From: Podocnemis expansa
Taxonomy: Eukaryota > Chordata > Testudines > Podocnemididae
NCBI GenBank assembly: GCA_007922195.1
Contig: ML681989.1
Location: 42,065,483-42,129,482, forward strand
Direction of reading: 5' to 3'
Length of the DNA stretch: 64,000 bases
Shown: piece by piece, positions 33,113-45,089 of the stretch
Layout of the letters: each line of letters opens with the position of its first letter
How positions within the stretch are numbered: the stretch's first letter is position 1
Program-made: the position numbers and the translations under genes
The notes under the pieces: model-generated
Database searches by the model: none
The model's input: the letters and a program-made list of their open reading frames with translations, nothing else
Told to the model about the DNA's origin: nothing

Positions 33113-34222
33113 GATTGCAGGAGTCACATGTGAAAGAGACCCATTAGTTTGTCTTGTCCACCCAGTTACAATGCAAATATGTTTCCTATAAGCATAAAAC
33201 TTTTTCCATGGTAGTTTAAATCTCTCCAGAGATGGGCCTTTCATTACCCTTTTATAGTCTTTTATAAGTCCCTGGGTTAGACTTTTTCTGTTGTTTAGCC
33301 TAATTTCTTTTTTTAATCTCCCATTCTTCCTAATTATAATAATAATTCTATTTCTTCTGTAGTGTTCACAATCTAACATTTGTAGACAGTTGTTTTTCTC
33401 TCTAATTGCAATTTATGCAAGTTATACTCCTTATACAAATACTTTTAAATCTTTCCCAATAGGATATGCCTTTCAGCTGCTCTTTGCCTTTTTCCCCCCC
33501 TAAAATGTTTTTTTTTTTTTTTTTACTTTTTTTCCCTTTAATAACAAGATGTACAGGAATAAACATGTGTGCTTGAAAAAGACTATCAATTCCCTGGCTC
33601 ATAAACCAAAAAGAAATGACTTTGGCTGCCATATCATATTGCAGATTATATGCTATCTATGCTTGCTGTTATGTGCCTGTTTAGCATTACTGATCTGTGG
33701 GCACCTTCTTAGATCTGCGTTTTGGAGGTAAACTTACCTAACATCTTGCTTTTATCCAGGCTGAACCTCCATTTTCTACCCATATTTCTAGCCTCTCTCT
33801 TTATCCTTTTAAACAATTTCTCTCTCTTCCAATTTGTGTATTTCTTTAATGAACTTCTTACTCTGCTAAAACATTTATAAATAATATTTAAAAAGATCAC
33901 ACAACACAGTTATTACAATGCTCTACTGCACAGTTTCCCCAGCTCTATGTACTAATTTATCCAAAACTCTTATTTCATTAGCCATTCATATTATGATACT
34001 CCTAGCTAAAGTCAAAGATACACTTTTTTTTTCTGTTCTATCCTCATAACCTAGCCTTACTTACTTCTGTCCTTTTCTACTCCTTCATCACCACCTTTTC
34101 TTTGGTATCATCTGTCAGCAAGATGGCTGCAGTATTTGGTGTCTTACATGGTGCCTCCAGTGTTTCAGACTTTCATCTTGCCTCAGAGAACAATTTGTGT
34201 GCCCAGTACAGTTTAAACAGTA
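33113..34222. other. Unannotated AT-rich stretch
   Basis: Only short ORFs and poly(T) runs (for example near 33509-33525). Nothing named. Confidence 0.45.
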
Positions 34223-34230
34223 CTCTAAGG

Positions 34231-34726
34231 CTGGAATTCTCTACCCCTTTTACTGCCAAGGTACAATTGGGAGTCCTCCCAACTGTGTATGACACAGCAG
34301 CTCCCACTTCTTGCACAGAGTGCCACCACCAAGATTTCGTCCACTGCCAGCACTTTCAGTGGCAGCTCTATTTAAAGTACTTCCTGCCACCAAAAAAAAT
34401 CCTGCCTCCACAGGTACTTTCAGAAGTAGCAAGCTTCAGGAGCAGCCCCCCACCCCCCCAAAAAAACAAAAAAACAACCACACCTGCCACTGTTGCTTTC
34501 AGTAGCAATGGATTTAGTGAGCAACAGCCATCATTAGGACTTTTGGTGGCAGGTCTTAGATGAGCAGCTGCTCCTGCAGTTTGCCATGTCACCCAAAGAC
34601 ACTACAAGGATTTCTTTCAGTGGAGGTGGGCACAGAGGGGGGATTTTAGCAGTGGCTTTATTGCAACAAAACACTGAACTTCTGTGTCATGACATCCTTT
34701 TGTCACACAGTGTTTGTAAACCACTG
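34231..34726. mobile_element. hAT non-autonomous element
   Basis: The complement of the right end is CAGTGGTTTACAAACACTG, a textbook hAT terminus. The left end, CTGGAATTCTCTACCCC, is a weaker match. Flanking octamers are CTCTAAGG (34223-34230) and CTCTGAGG (34727-34734), 7 of 8. The interior repeats GCCACTGnnnnCTTTCAG-like words. The 153-residue ORF at 34102-34563 straddles the left boundary, which argues against it being a gene. Confidence 0.75.
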
Positions 34727-34735
34727 CTCTGAGGA

Positions 34736-36650
34736 ATCAATTTAGCAGTCAAAATACATATGTACTAAGAATAATGGCTCCTTGTGTAACGGAATACTGG
34801 ACATCAGCTCACAGCAATCTGAAATGCCAGATCATCACTGCCACATGCAAAATCACAGCAATCCATATATAGTCACTGGAATTTGAAATCTAGCTTTTTA
34901 TTCTGGTCAGAATATTTCAAATGTAGGATGTTTTTAATGTTTCTAACTGCAAACAAACCTATACTTCACTGTATTCGGAAAAATGCAACACAAAGAATGT
35001 GGTGGGATAGGGGAATGGATCTTGCGTTGTTCTAGTAACTGGAACTGCTGATTTAGTCTGAGAAACATACTTAAACTAATTATATTAGGTTGTATTTGAA
35101 CCCATTAAATCTAAGAGCCTTCATTTTTCTTTATTTTTTTGATTCCCCTGAACAAAAAGTGCAATAGGCAGGTTATCAAGGGATCCTCTTTTGTTCCTAC
35201 TTATGACAAAATACTGTGTTTTTTTTCTCCCCAAAACATCCTCATTTATTTAAACACTCACTGTCAAAGTTGGTAGCCAGAAAATGTGAACTTTAAATAA
35301 TTTCCTTGTTTGTGAAGTTCAGTTCATGTGACTGTTAATGTATTTTCTGTGTAAGAAATTAGCATCAGCAGCCTATGTTTAGGAAACACACCAAAAAAAA
35401 AAAAACCCTGTAATCTCTTCATGCATGATGGAAAAGAGTATTAAAGGAACGTGTCACATTGTTGAACTTTTCTCTGGGTATTGCAAATAGATGTCAGAAA
35501 TGTTACTTTAAGTATCATGTAGGCTGGCCCTGTGGTTAATATGAAGTACTGGTATATAAAACTTATGGAAAAATCCTGCTGGAAGGAAGAGGGTGATATC
35601 AAAAGACTTCCATAGAAACTACACAAAAAACCATGTTGAGACAGATACTATTCCCAGGGTATTTTGAAAAATAACACAGACAGTCTGAGTATAATATTTC
35701 TACTACAGAATTGCATCTGCCGCATTAAAATTTTTATAAGAAGTTTATCAGTATAGATTAACATCTACAGGAACTTTCACTCTCAAATCTGGGCTCTTAG
35801 TGACCTTGAAGGTTTTGGAATTAGTACATTCACTAGTAGGATCCCTTTTCTCCACTTGACATCAGTCCCTGTGGCCAGTCTGCTGTTTAAGGACTCTTGA
35901 AGATTAAAAAGATTATCACTATATATTTTTTTTTCAAGGTAGGACATTGTGTGGTGTGATATGGGGTCTTCAGAAATAGCACATTTTCCCATTGGTGGGG
36001 GTCTAGCTATTGGAAATCATTCCCTGAGGTATAAAAGCTTAACAGAACAAGTGTCAGTGCTTCTTTTGTTGATAAGCCAGAAGATAATATTGATTATTTT
36101 TCTTTTGTTTTTCCAGTAGCATTTTCCTGTCATGAGGTGCAGTTACCTTTAAAGTCTGTGTGTTTGTGTGTTAAATAATTGATTTAGTCTTGATATATGA
36201 TTAGCATAGCTACCTGCACAATGAAACATTTTTTCCAGTATAAGATACCTCTTCTACTAATGAATGAATTGTAATATATCTTTAATTGTCACTCAATGGA
36301 GACAACTTGCACTAAATGCACTAGAGAAACTTACACTGAAGTTGTATGTTGTCTTCTGTATTGGTCATGAGCCAGAATATCAGTTTGCAGAAGAAAAAAA
36401 GAAAAAAAAAAAAAGCGTTAAACAGGCCAAGACATTGTCATGGGTAAATTTGCCACTGAATGTGGCTGGTGCTAAGTTACATAAATATGCCTAAAAATGA
36501 TAAATATTTCATATTCATTCCATCAGAAAAATACTATCATCTCTGAGAAGACAATTTAAAGTAGTTTTTTTTATCTATTTACCCCATCTTATTCTTATTA
36601 GATGACTTTTATATTTACTTTGCTCCATCCTGACTGCCTTTCTGTGTGTA
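34736..36650. other. Unannotated stretch
   Basis: No gene or named element over about 1.9 kb. Confidence 0.45.
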
Positions 36651-36657
36651 TTCCCTG

Positions 36658-37645
36658 TGTTTTTACACCTTTCTCAAGCAGATGTCTCAACAGTTTCAGG
36701 CAAGTGGGGTTCACAGGTTTTGATTTGATCTACTTTCAATCTTGATTGAAAAATAATATAAAAAACTAGTTCCAAAGGAGTAGCTGTCTTAGCCAACTTC
36801 AGCAAATCAAACAAGGAGTCCTGTGGCACATTTTAAAGACTAACAGTTATTTCTTGAGCTTTTGTGGGAGAAAATTCCATATCATCAGATGCTTTGAAGA
36901 TGGGGGAACTTACATGAAAGCTCATGCAATAAATAAATTTGTTAGTCTTTAAAAGTGCCACCAGACTCCTTGTTTGTTTTATGTAAAAACAAGGATTTTT
37001 TTAGAACAGATGACCTTAAAACCAACACACTAAATTGGAAAAAAACAAATATAGAGTTGTCTGATTTCTTGTACAAGGCATTTGAAGCACTGTGAATGCA
37101 TTTGTTTGCAAAAGGTCAGCTAGCCAGTGTATCATGTACAGTGATCAGCCAGCTTTTGCATACAAATACATTCATGGTACCTTGAATAAGAAGTCTGACC
37201 ACTTTGAATTACTTTGTTTTCTGCATTTTAGTGCATTGGTTTTAAGGTCAAATGTTCTAAAAATCTTGTGCATATATGACCCTTATATTAACTTTGTGTC
37301 TGTCTGTGTTTGCCACCTTTCTCCAGCAGATGCTGCAATGGTTGTAAGTTTCAATGACAAGTGCTGCTCATAGGTTTCAATGGCAAACAGCACCCCAGTG
37401 ATGCCTCCTCAGTTTTTGATCTTCAAAAAGAAAAAAAAAAGTATTATATTGAGATGGCGTTAAGGCAGTGCACTACAAGGAAAAAAATCCTCACATTGGT
37501 AAAACTTTTTATATGAGGAATTTTAAAGTACTTGAACGCATGTGTTTGTGAAAGATCAGATGGCCAGTATAACTGTGCCCATGACATTCTGTATACAGCA
37601 CCCAACCATTCATAAACAAATGTGTTCAACTGCTTTAATTTTTTT
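36658..37645. repeat. Locally duplicated foldback block
   Basis: The segment near 36660-36722 (ACACCTTTCTCAAGCAGATG, ending TTCACAGGTTTTG) resembles 37312-37376 (CCACCTTTCTCCAGCAGATG, ending CTCATAGGTTTC). Likewise 37080-37195 (GAATGCATTTGTTTGCAAAAG, then ATACAAATACATTC) resembles 37520-37640 (GAACGCATGTGTTTGTGAAAG, then ATAAACAAATGTGTTC). Each unit is itself partly inverted. A hairpin repeat is inserted between the copies. Confidence 0.6.
36775..36990 (+). mobile_element. Hairpin repeat, near full length
   Basis: Head TTCCAAAGGAGTAGCTGTC, left arm CAAGGAGTCCTGTGGCAC, centre ATCATCAGATGCTTTGAAG, right arm GAAAGCTCATGCAATAAATA and CTCCTTGTTTGTTTTA. The flanks TATAAAAAACTAG and TATGTAAAAACAAG resemble each other but no longer match cleanly. 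Confidence 0.82.
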
Positions 37646-37767
37646 CATATAAAATGACTTACCAATATGAAGAAATTGTTTTTTCCCCTCCCCCTTGTAC
37701 TGTGCTACCTTAAAGTCATCTCATTTGAAATATTTAGATATAAATATAGATATAAAATAAACTGACA

Positions 37768-37778
37768 CCCCCCCCCCC
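37768..37778. repeat. C11 homopolymer
   Basis: An uninterrupted run of eleven C bases. Confidence 0.95.
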
Positions 37779-37789
37779 AAGAGGAGAGA

Positions 37790-39414
37790 GTAATTAGAAG
37801 CCCAGATCTCATTGAATTTCAATATTTTGGGGCCCTACTATATCAGGCTCCTTTGAAAATTCTATCTATAATAACCATATGCTTTTCATGCCATCTTCCC
37901 ATTCCTTCTTAATTTATTCTTTGCTGTGTCTCTTCTTTCCTCTACTGTTTACTATATTTCCTTTCTTCTCTTTTACTTAACTATTCTCACACTTTTCTCT
38001 CCTCACAGTTCTACTGCACTGTATTGTTTTCTTCCACTTTATCTCTGATTTTACCTCATTTCCCTTACTTCACAACTTCTAATCTAATCTTTCATACATA
38101 CACTGTCCACTCTGTTCCCCAGGAACTCTTCTCCTTCCTCCTGTGCTCAGCCACAGTGCATATTATCTGCAAGGTTTTTTTCTTCTTATATCCAGTGCTC
38201 CCAGTAATACTGTATGTACATATTAATGAGAAAAGACTGACTACAGAAGCAATTACTCAATTAAAAAAAGTTCATGAAGTATAATTTTACTGTATACATT
38301 CAAACATAAAAAGAATCCAAACATGACATTGTTTTGGGACTGTTAACAAGTAAATGCCTGATGACCATGCAGTAGATTATAGCAATACTGTCAACATTAT
38401 ATCCCCTAAAGAAACCCAAACAATAAATTCCTGTAAGTATAGAGTGTAGGTTCAGTAACTTGATCATCTACAAAATGGAACATAATTCACAAATCTATTT
38501 GGGGTAAATGAAAAGAGGGCAGAGGAAGGGTAAGGTTCCCAAGTATAAAAGTACTGCAAGCTTGCAATCAAAAATAGCTGGCAACAAAATCACCCATTAA
38601 CAGCTGAGTCTACTATGCTGTTTTCCTGGATAATCTCTTCATAGGCTCAGTTGAGCTATTCACACCATGTGCACTGAGGATAAATTGCCTCAGTAAAAGT
38701 TCTATTAAAGCTAAAGAAAATTCTCTCCAAGATTCTGACACATTTGGGTGGATGAGTGAATACATGTAATCTGGTAATCCTTGTTCTAACTGGTAACAAT
38801 AGACCTTTTGGGACCTTTGGTCAGATTAGTTAAATACTGTGAATTACCTTTAGCATAGCAATAACATTCTTCTCAGCTGATAATAGTTTTCCCTGTGTTA
38901 TGTTTGTTCATTTCACAATGGAAGGCTTTTTGTTATGACATTGAAGAAGAGCATTTCTCATTTATTTTTTTTTAACCTGAATTCCTAAAGTGGATGTGTT
39001 TATATGTAATTTTCAAGAGATGGGCAAAATGAGTTGAATAACAAAAGTCAACTGGATGATTACCATTCTAACCCATATGTTTATCACATGATGATCACCC
39101 TACTGAAATTACTTAGTTATGGGTTCTTTCATTTCTTATTCTAAACAAAAGGATGATGTGTAGTCACACTGCTCTGGGAGGAACCAGAAAGCTCTAGTTC
39201 TAGTTCCTCTCTAGCCCCTTTCTGGTTTTCTGCCCCCAGAGGAGAAGAACAGGCAGTCCTGACTGCATGTAGTATGCTTGTAAGTGGCTCATATGCAGAA
39301 ACACAAGGGAGCACACAGTAGCAGCTTTGTCTCTCTACTTGTGTAAGGCAGTGCAGGAATCAGTCTCTATTCAGTCCTAAATATATAGCAATATCAGACA
39401 CTGCTTTAGTAATT
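37790..39414. other. Unannotated stretch, partly pyrimidine-rich
   Basis: A pyrimidine-rich part at about 37880-38170 gives an 86-residue plus-strand ORF (38024-38284) of hydrophobic and serine codons, with no known domain. The rest holds nothing recognisable. Confidence 0.45.
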
Positions 39415-39416
39415 TG

Positions 39417-39510
39417 TCCCAAAGGGGTAGCAGCCATGTTAGTCTAGTTCAGCAAAACAATCAAGAACTCTTGTGGCACTTTTAAAGGCTAACTGTTGGC
39501 CTTTTTTTGG
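39417..39510 (+). repeat. Hairpin repeat, 5' half
   Basis: CCCAAAGGGGTAGCAGCCATG, TTAGTCTAGTTCAGC and AACTCTTGTGGCACTTTTAA match the family's head and left arm. It then stops after GGCTAACTG, so this copy is cut at the 3' end. Confidence 0.82.
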
Positions 39511-39519
39511 TGACTGCTG

Positions 39520-41090
39520 CCATGCAATATAGTATGGTGCTGTAGAACAGAATTTGGAAAGGAAAGTCAACCAAAAAGAGTAACCTAGGTAGACCATATA
39601 GTTGTGGATTGTCTGGGGGCAGTGTATGCCCAATGCATGTTGTTTTTTTGCTGTCCCAAAAAGCTTGGCTCTCTTTGTCTTCTACAGATAATTCCTTTCC
39701 AGGGTGCTGTAAAATAGTTACATCTTAAGTAGTATATCAAATAACAAACAAATATTAAAAAAATAAAACAAAAAAAGGCAAGGAATTATAGTGGAGTTGT
39801 TCTAAGGAGTATATACACTGAAAGAGAGAGATCTAATGGACTAAAGTAGACTAATGACACTGCTCTTTTTCTTGTTCATAAAGATAGCTTTGCCCACACT
39901 TAGGTTTTCTGATTCTGGTTTTATTTTTAGATGGTGAAACGTGATGAGATATAGAGGATGCCCATGACTGTAAGTCTGGGACCACAGATGTAGAAAATAA
40001 CAGCTTCTGGCTAAATCTCTGTTTTTTCATCATTGAAAAAGTAACTATTATGGGGGGGGGATTGTCATACATTTTGCTGTCAGACTTACTGATGACTGTA
40101 CTGTCAATGACAGTGGCAAGTACCCAATGCCTTTTTGAACTAGCTGATGACTTTACATGTGTAAGACTACTGCTCAGTTTTTGCTTCATCTCAGCATAAT
40201 AAAATGTTAATTTTTCAAAACAGTGCTTTTTTTTTAAGTACATGAACATTTATTTTAAATTTTTATTTTACTTTGATCATGTCCTACATCCAGACATTCC
40301 AACACTGTTATCAAAGTAAAGAGGAATTGCCCAGGAAAGCACCTAGAATAACTATCAAGGGCAACAGAGAATGTGTTTTCCTAGTCAGCATTTCTGTAAA
40401 GTCTAGAAATGTAAGGATTTTCAACATTATGTTGTAGTGAGGCCCTAGCTAAAGAAATCCTTTGCTTCATTAAGCTCAGTCCAACACACTTTAAAATTTC
40501 TTTTGAAGCAGAAATACATTAAAAAAACACACACACAAATTATTTCTTTAAGCACACATTATGCATGTATCACAAATGCATAACATTGAAAACATTGTTA
40601 TGTGGAATAACATGTATTAATTTAATTTAACTTGATCTTTTTACTATTCCATCCACTTGCTGCTAAGTAAACATATGTATAGATACTGTAGAACTTGTTG
40701 CAGGCTTTTATAGTTGGTCTGTTACTTTAAAAAGCCAACAAAGCAATAGCTCATCTGTGCTTCAGAGGAATATTGACACAGCATCACAGATGTAAAGCAT
40801 AAGAGCCAAGGAATTAAATGCATATATTATTTGTAAAAAGAAAGTGATTAATCCCAAATATACCTAATACCTTCTATTCCTGAAACTGGATAGCTACAGT
40901 TCAGGCATTAATATGCTGTCCCATCTTTTTCCTTCTTCCTTGTTCTAGAGAGGGGGAAGAGTCTCCGTTCCAATTCAGTCTTTACTGAAGATTTTCCAGT
41001 TAGAATCAATTGTATGTTTGGTTTTGGGTTTTTTTTTGTTTTGTTTGTTTTGTGCATGTTACATGGGCACTTCCCCTTTGAGAAACATTC
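39520..41090. other. Unannotated stretch with an unexplained minus ORF
   Basis: The 132-residue minus-strand ORF at 39851-40249 is the longest outside GC-rich or repeat-driven blocks. It is lysine- and serine-rich with no domain I recognise. The part at 40500-40860 is repeat-free AT-rich sequence. Neither is claimed as a gene. Confidence 0.35.
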
Positions 41091-41094
41091 AGAA

Positions 41095-41460
41095 AACCAC
41101 CTCTATTCTATGTGTTTTATTGTAATTGGAAATGATTGAAAAAATTTTAACAGAAAAGGTCCTATTGTGAAAGTCAAAAATTTCCAGGGAAAATTTTTAA
41201 TTTTGCTGAAAATTTTCCATCAGGAAAATCTGAAAGGCAGCTTACTGCCTGTAAGACTTTTGTCAATTTCAGTTTCTGCTAGTGAGGAGAAAGTGAAATT
41301 AATGCCAGGTTTCCAGGTGGGCAACCACGAAGCTGAAAAATCACAACACTTTATCAAATTCCAAAATTCTTTTGACTTTTTGTCCTGATTCAGAATGATT
41401 TTTTCATAAATGTGAAACTTTTTTGTGGAAGGGATTGTGAGCCATCTGTAACTCTACTAT
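41095..41460. repeat. A/T foldback repeat fragment
   Basis: It is rich in GAAAATTTTCC-like words in both orientations (AAAAATTTCCAGGG, GAAAATTTTCCATCAGG, TTTTTCATAAATG). This resembles the foldback repeat at 60476-60774. Ends are not clear. Confidence 0.4.
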
Positions 41461-41464
41461 ATAA

Positions 41465-43225
41465 ATGTCTGCATATAAGCTTTATCAGTATTTTCCCCCA
41501 TTCCTCGTATCACCACTTCACTTCATTTATTATTATATGTTTTCTTTATTTAGATAAGAATGCTTTTCCATTAGAATAATACATAGGCAAGTGAAGCATT
41601 CACCTCATTCAATAGAAGAGAAAAAGATGCACACTTGATAGAGGAACTCTGACTTTCTGAATTACTGGAAGTAATTTTAAGAGTCAAAGGAACTTTAAAT
41701 ATAATATTTTTCAGTGTATGTCAAAAGAAAAATAGCACTGATCAGAGTGAAAACTGTAAGTCCAAATTTCCGAAGGAAGCAGTGCTTTTACAACAATGAA
41801 GTCACAATACCTGGAATATCTTCTTTGTCCGCTATAGCTTTTAAACATTCGGTTTCCAAAGTTATAAGCAACATCAAGCACACTATTGTTAAAGACCCAC
41901 TAAACAACAAAAATACAGAAAGCCTGGAATGATACAAGGGTCATACCTAATGTTTTTTGGAATGATTTCAGAAAATGATCTTAAAGTCAAGAGTAGTTTG
42001 GATAACTCAACACCAAGTTTAGGTGTGATATAGCAACATTTCTTTGATTAACAGGTAAAATTACTTCATAATGAAGTACTGTTGGCAGGTAGAATAGTTG
42101 ACTCTCTCTCTCTCCTTTTTTTTAAAACTTGAAATTGTATTAGATACAACAGAAATTTGATAAGTATTAAGTTTTACAGCATGCCTGTAAGCACTGGAGA
42201 AACTGAACTCATTTCTTTCATTGTTCTGTCTTGCCTCACGTACACTTCACTAGGTTGCTTGAAACATAGCCCACAGCCTTTTTTCCACCATCCCTTTTTA
42301 AAGCAACTTTAAGTTCTTTCATCTCTTTACATCACAGAAGGCTTTTTGGGGAAGGGAGTCAAAGTTTTAGTATACTGTGAAACTGGCTTAACAACATTTT
42401 CTTATCTCCTGCCTTAGCTTTAGGAAACACAATTGAGGAAAAAATAATCATGGGAAGTGACTTGAAAGAAATTGATGTAACATATTTCAGGTTGCAGCCT
42501 CAAAGGTTAATATTTGTAATTACACGGGTAACAAGAGAGTAATCAGTAGTGGTCATTATAAATCCAAGATCAAAGTGCAAAGAGAGGAGCTTTTGTTTTA
42601 CAAATTTTTGAGGATTATGTACTTTACTTATTCAGTACAATTTTAGTTTCAGGTCTTGATCCATCACACACATCCAACACCCTTGTATCATTCAATGTGT
42701 ACAATTATAAGTGAATATGGAGAATATTTTTTTGCTTAGGCTAGCTTATAACATTGATTTAAAATACTCAGGGTCCCTCTATATTGCTTTGTTTGGCCTA
42801 CCCTTTTTCTGATACTATTGAAAAAACAAAATAGGTTCTCTGAATTTTGTTAACTTCAGTTTCCTTCTGGATTTTGTTTCAAATATTTTAACCTTTTAAC
42901 ATTTTCACTTATGTTCTGGTGTTTGCACTCTCCACATTAAGCCAAATTGGCTGTTTCTTATCCAATTATTTTTAGCTACATTAAATACTGATTTCCTTTT
43001 CATGAAGTTAGTTCTGATTGAATTATCTACCTACAAGTTAAAGTGTAGCTATCATTAAGCTTAATCATTTAGGAGACTTAATTTTAATTTCCATTCTAAT
43101 ATACATGTGCCTGGTCCTTATCATTATGTGAATTAATCTGGATAGATTGTATCTCAAGTTTTGCACTATTATTAAGTTTAGAAAATAGCGGGCAATGCAT
43201 GACTACACTAGATTCCAATATGTGC
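41465..43225. other. Unannotated stretch
   Basis: No gene or named repeat. Confidence 0.45.
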
Positions 43226-43227
43226 AG

Positions 43228-43665
43228 CTATATGTAAAAGCCAAATTCATTTTAGCCCATCTTCAAATCAGTTGTTCAGGACTAAGTGCTTGATACAAAA
43301 CCTACTGAACTCATATGGGAAGACACTCATTGACTTTAGTGGGCTTTGGGACCCTAAACCCATGGCAAAATTCAAGGCTTATTTTCATTATTTATCTGAG
43401 ATCTGTGAAGACCACACTGCTGAAGGTCTGAACCACTCAAAACACCATGACCAAGATTTTCAAAATTAAGAGTCTAAAATTGGTCCCCTGAACCCAGAAG
43501 AGGAACTAAAATCAACGGTTCAGTTTTCACAATTGCTGAGCTCTCAGCATCTCCCACTGACATCACAAATGAACAGCACTTCTGGAAATCAGGCAGTTTA
43601 TGTAGGTTCCTAAATATGGATTTAGAACACTAACTGTTAGCTTCCTACTTTTGGAAATAATTGGC
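43228..43665. repeat. Interspersed foldback repeat
   Basis: It contains CATTGACTTTAGTGGGCTTTG, CCAAGATTTTCAAAATTAAG and GAGCTCTCAGCATCTCCCAC, recurring phrases of a turtle interspersed repeat with inverted halves (from memory). It is diverged. The 65-residue ORF inside is incidental. Confidence 0.5.
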
Positions 43666-43669
43666 TACA

Positions 43670-45065
43670 AACACTTGGGCTAATATTTCAAATTAGACAG
43701 TAGTCTTAACCTCTGAATCCAAGAGTCACATGTATTACTTTTACTTTAAATTGCCATTTAGAAAACAGCATTAATTTTGGTGGCTCACACAGACAGATAG
43801 TTGAATGCTTTCTTTCTGAGTGAATTGTGTGTCCCATCATATTAAGCTATTACATAACACAACATTCTGATATAGGAGCCAGATACTAGTACAACATCTG
43901 TTAACATCAGGAAGCTGTGATTCCTGGCACCTGTTGGATAGAATTATGAGTCTCTGCTTATTCTGTTAGCTGTTGAAAACAACTATTGTATAGAGAGCAT
44001 ATGGAGTCTTTTCAAAACAGAAACAATCCAACATAGGAAAAAAAGATCATCAGCTATAATAATCCAAATAATTAAAACAGGACACTATTATCTTCTGAAT
44101 TTTTTTAACTGTTTCTATTGCCTGATCCAAAGCCAATTCAATTTTAAGTAAAGATGCTCCCTGACCTCAATGAGCCCTAGAACAGGTCCCTGAAAATGCA
44201 AAGAACTTAAAATGAGGCTAAAGGTAAAGTTAGATAAATAAAATAAATTATATCAAAACCAAACAGTTTAATTTATTATGTCTTCATGAAACCGTTTTTC
44301 CTAGTTGTTCCATCTTTTTATGTATGTTTGGGGTTTTCATTGGAAAATGTTGGAAATTTTGATACAATTTTTGAATAATAAACACGCAATTTTATGTCTT
44401 TAAAAATATACAGAGAAAATACCATTTTTGATCAGTGCTAGTGACTGACAATATAAAAATAAGTAAGGGATAAGAGATCTTTAGAAATACAGAACAGTCA
44501 AGGAAGGATACTTTCCTTTCCTCCATAAAGTTTGTTATATTTGTCTCTTGGTTTCCTGATTTCTTCTGTATGTGTAGAAGATCATCTGTGTTGCCTTAAT
44601 GTAGTTATGTGAGGAATACCTACATGTCTCATAATGACACTGATTCCTGCAAAATAAATATTCTTTAGTCCATAGGACTGTGATTTAGTGGTGGTTTCAA
44701 GAGTACCTGCCCACAGTAATTTTCCAGAATGTATTCACTGAACAAGAAAGGAACATTTATTTTCCCCTGCATAGTCATTTTGTCCTCATTAGGAAAACAG
44801 TCTTTAAAGTAAGCCATTCCTTTTTTTCATTGTTTTCATCAGCTGGATATTGCCAGTTGGCAGTCACAGTGCCAAACAGCCTTTAGGAATAGAGATTTGG
44901 AAAATAATAGTGGCCTGTTGGAAGACTTCTAGCTTTTAAAAAGCATCAGAGGTTTCATGATACTTCAGGGGGTTGTGTTTAGGATTGACTGTCAAAATGT
45001 TTATCGGGGGCTTTACTAGCATGAAGAAAATACAGTATTCAACATGAGAAATTGGTACCGAATGG
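43670..45065. other. Unannotated stretch
   Basis: AT-rich, with no named element or gene. Confidence 0.45.
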
Positions 45066-45069
45066 GATT

Positions 45070-45087
45070 TGACCACCAGGTGGTAGC
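45070..45087 (+). promoter_or_regulatory. CTCF-like binding motif
   Basis: TGACCACCAGGTGGTAGC fits the vertebrate CTCF core consensus YGRCCASYAGRKGGCRSY at 17 of 18 positions; the exception is T where C is expected in GGC. CTCF organises chromatin loops and insulators. A motif alone does not show binding. I saw no promoter or CpG island beside it. Confidence 0.5.
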
Positions 45088-45089
45088 CC

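Noticed and set aside
34102..34563. 153-residue plus ORF
   Set aside because: It crosses the left boundary of the hAT element at 34231, and its C-terminal part is hAT interior.
39851..40249. 132-residue minus-strand ORF
   Set aside because: Balanced but unrecognised, with no flanking splice sites or conserved motif I could defend; left as an unexplained ORF only.
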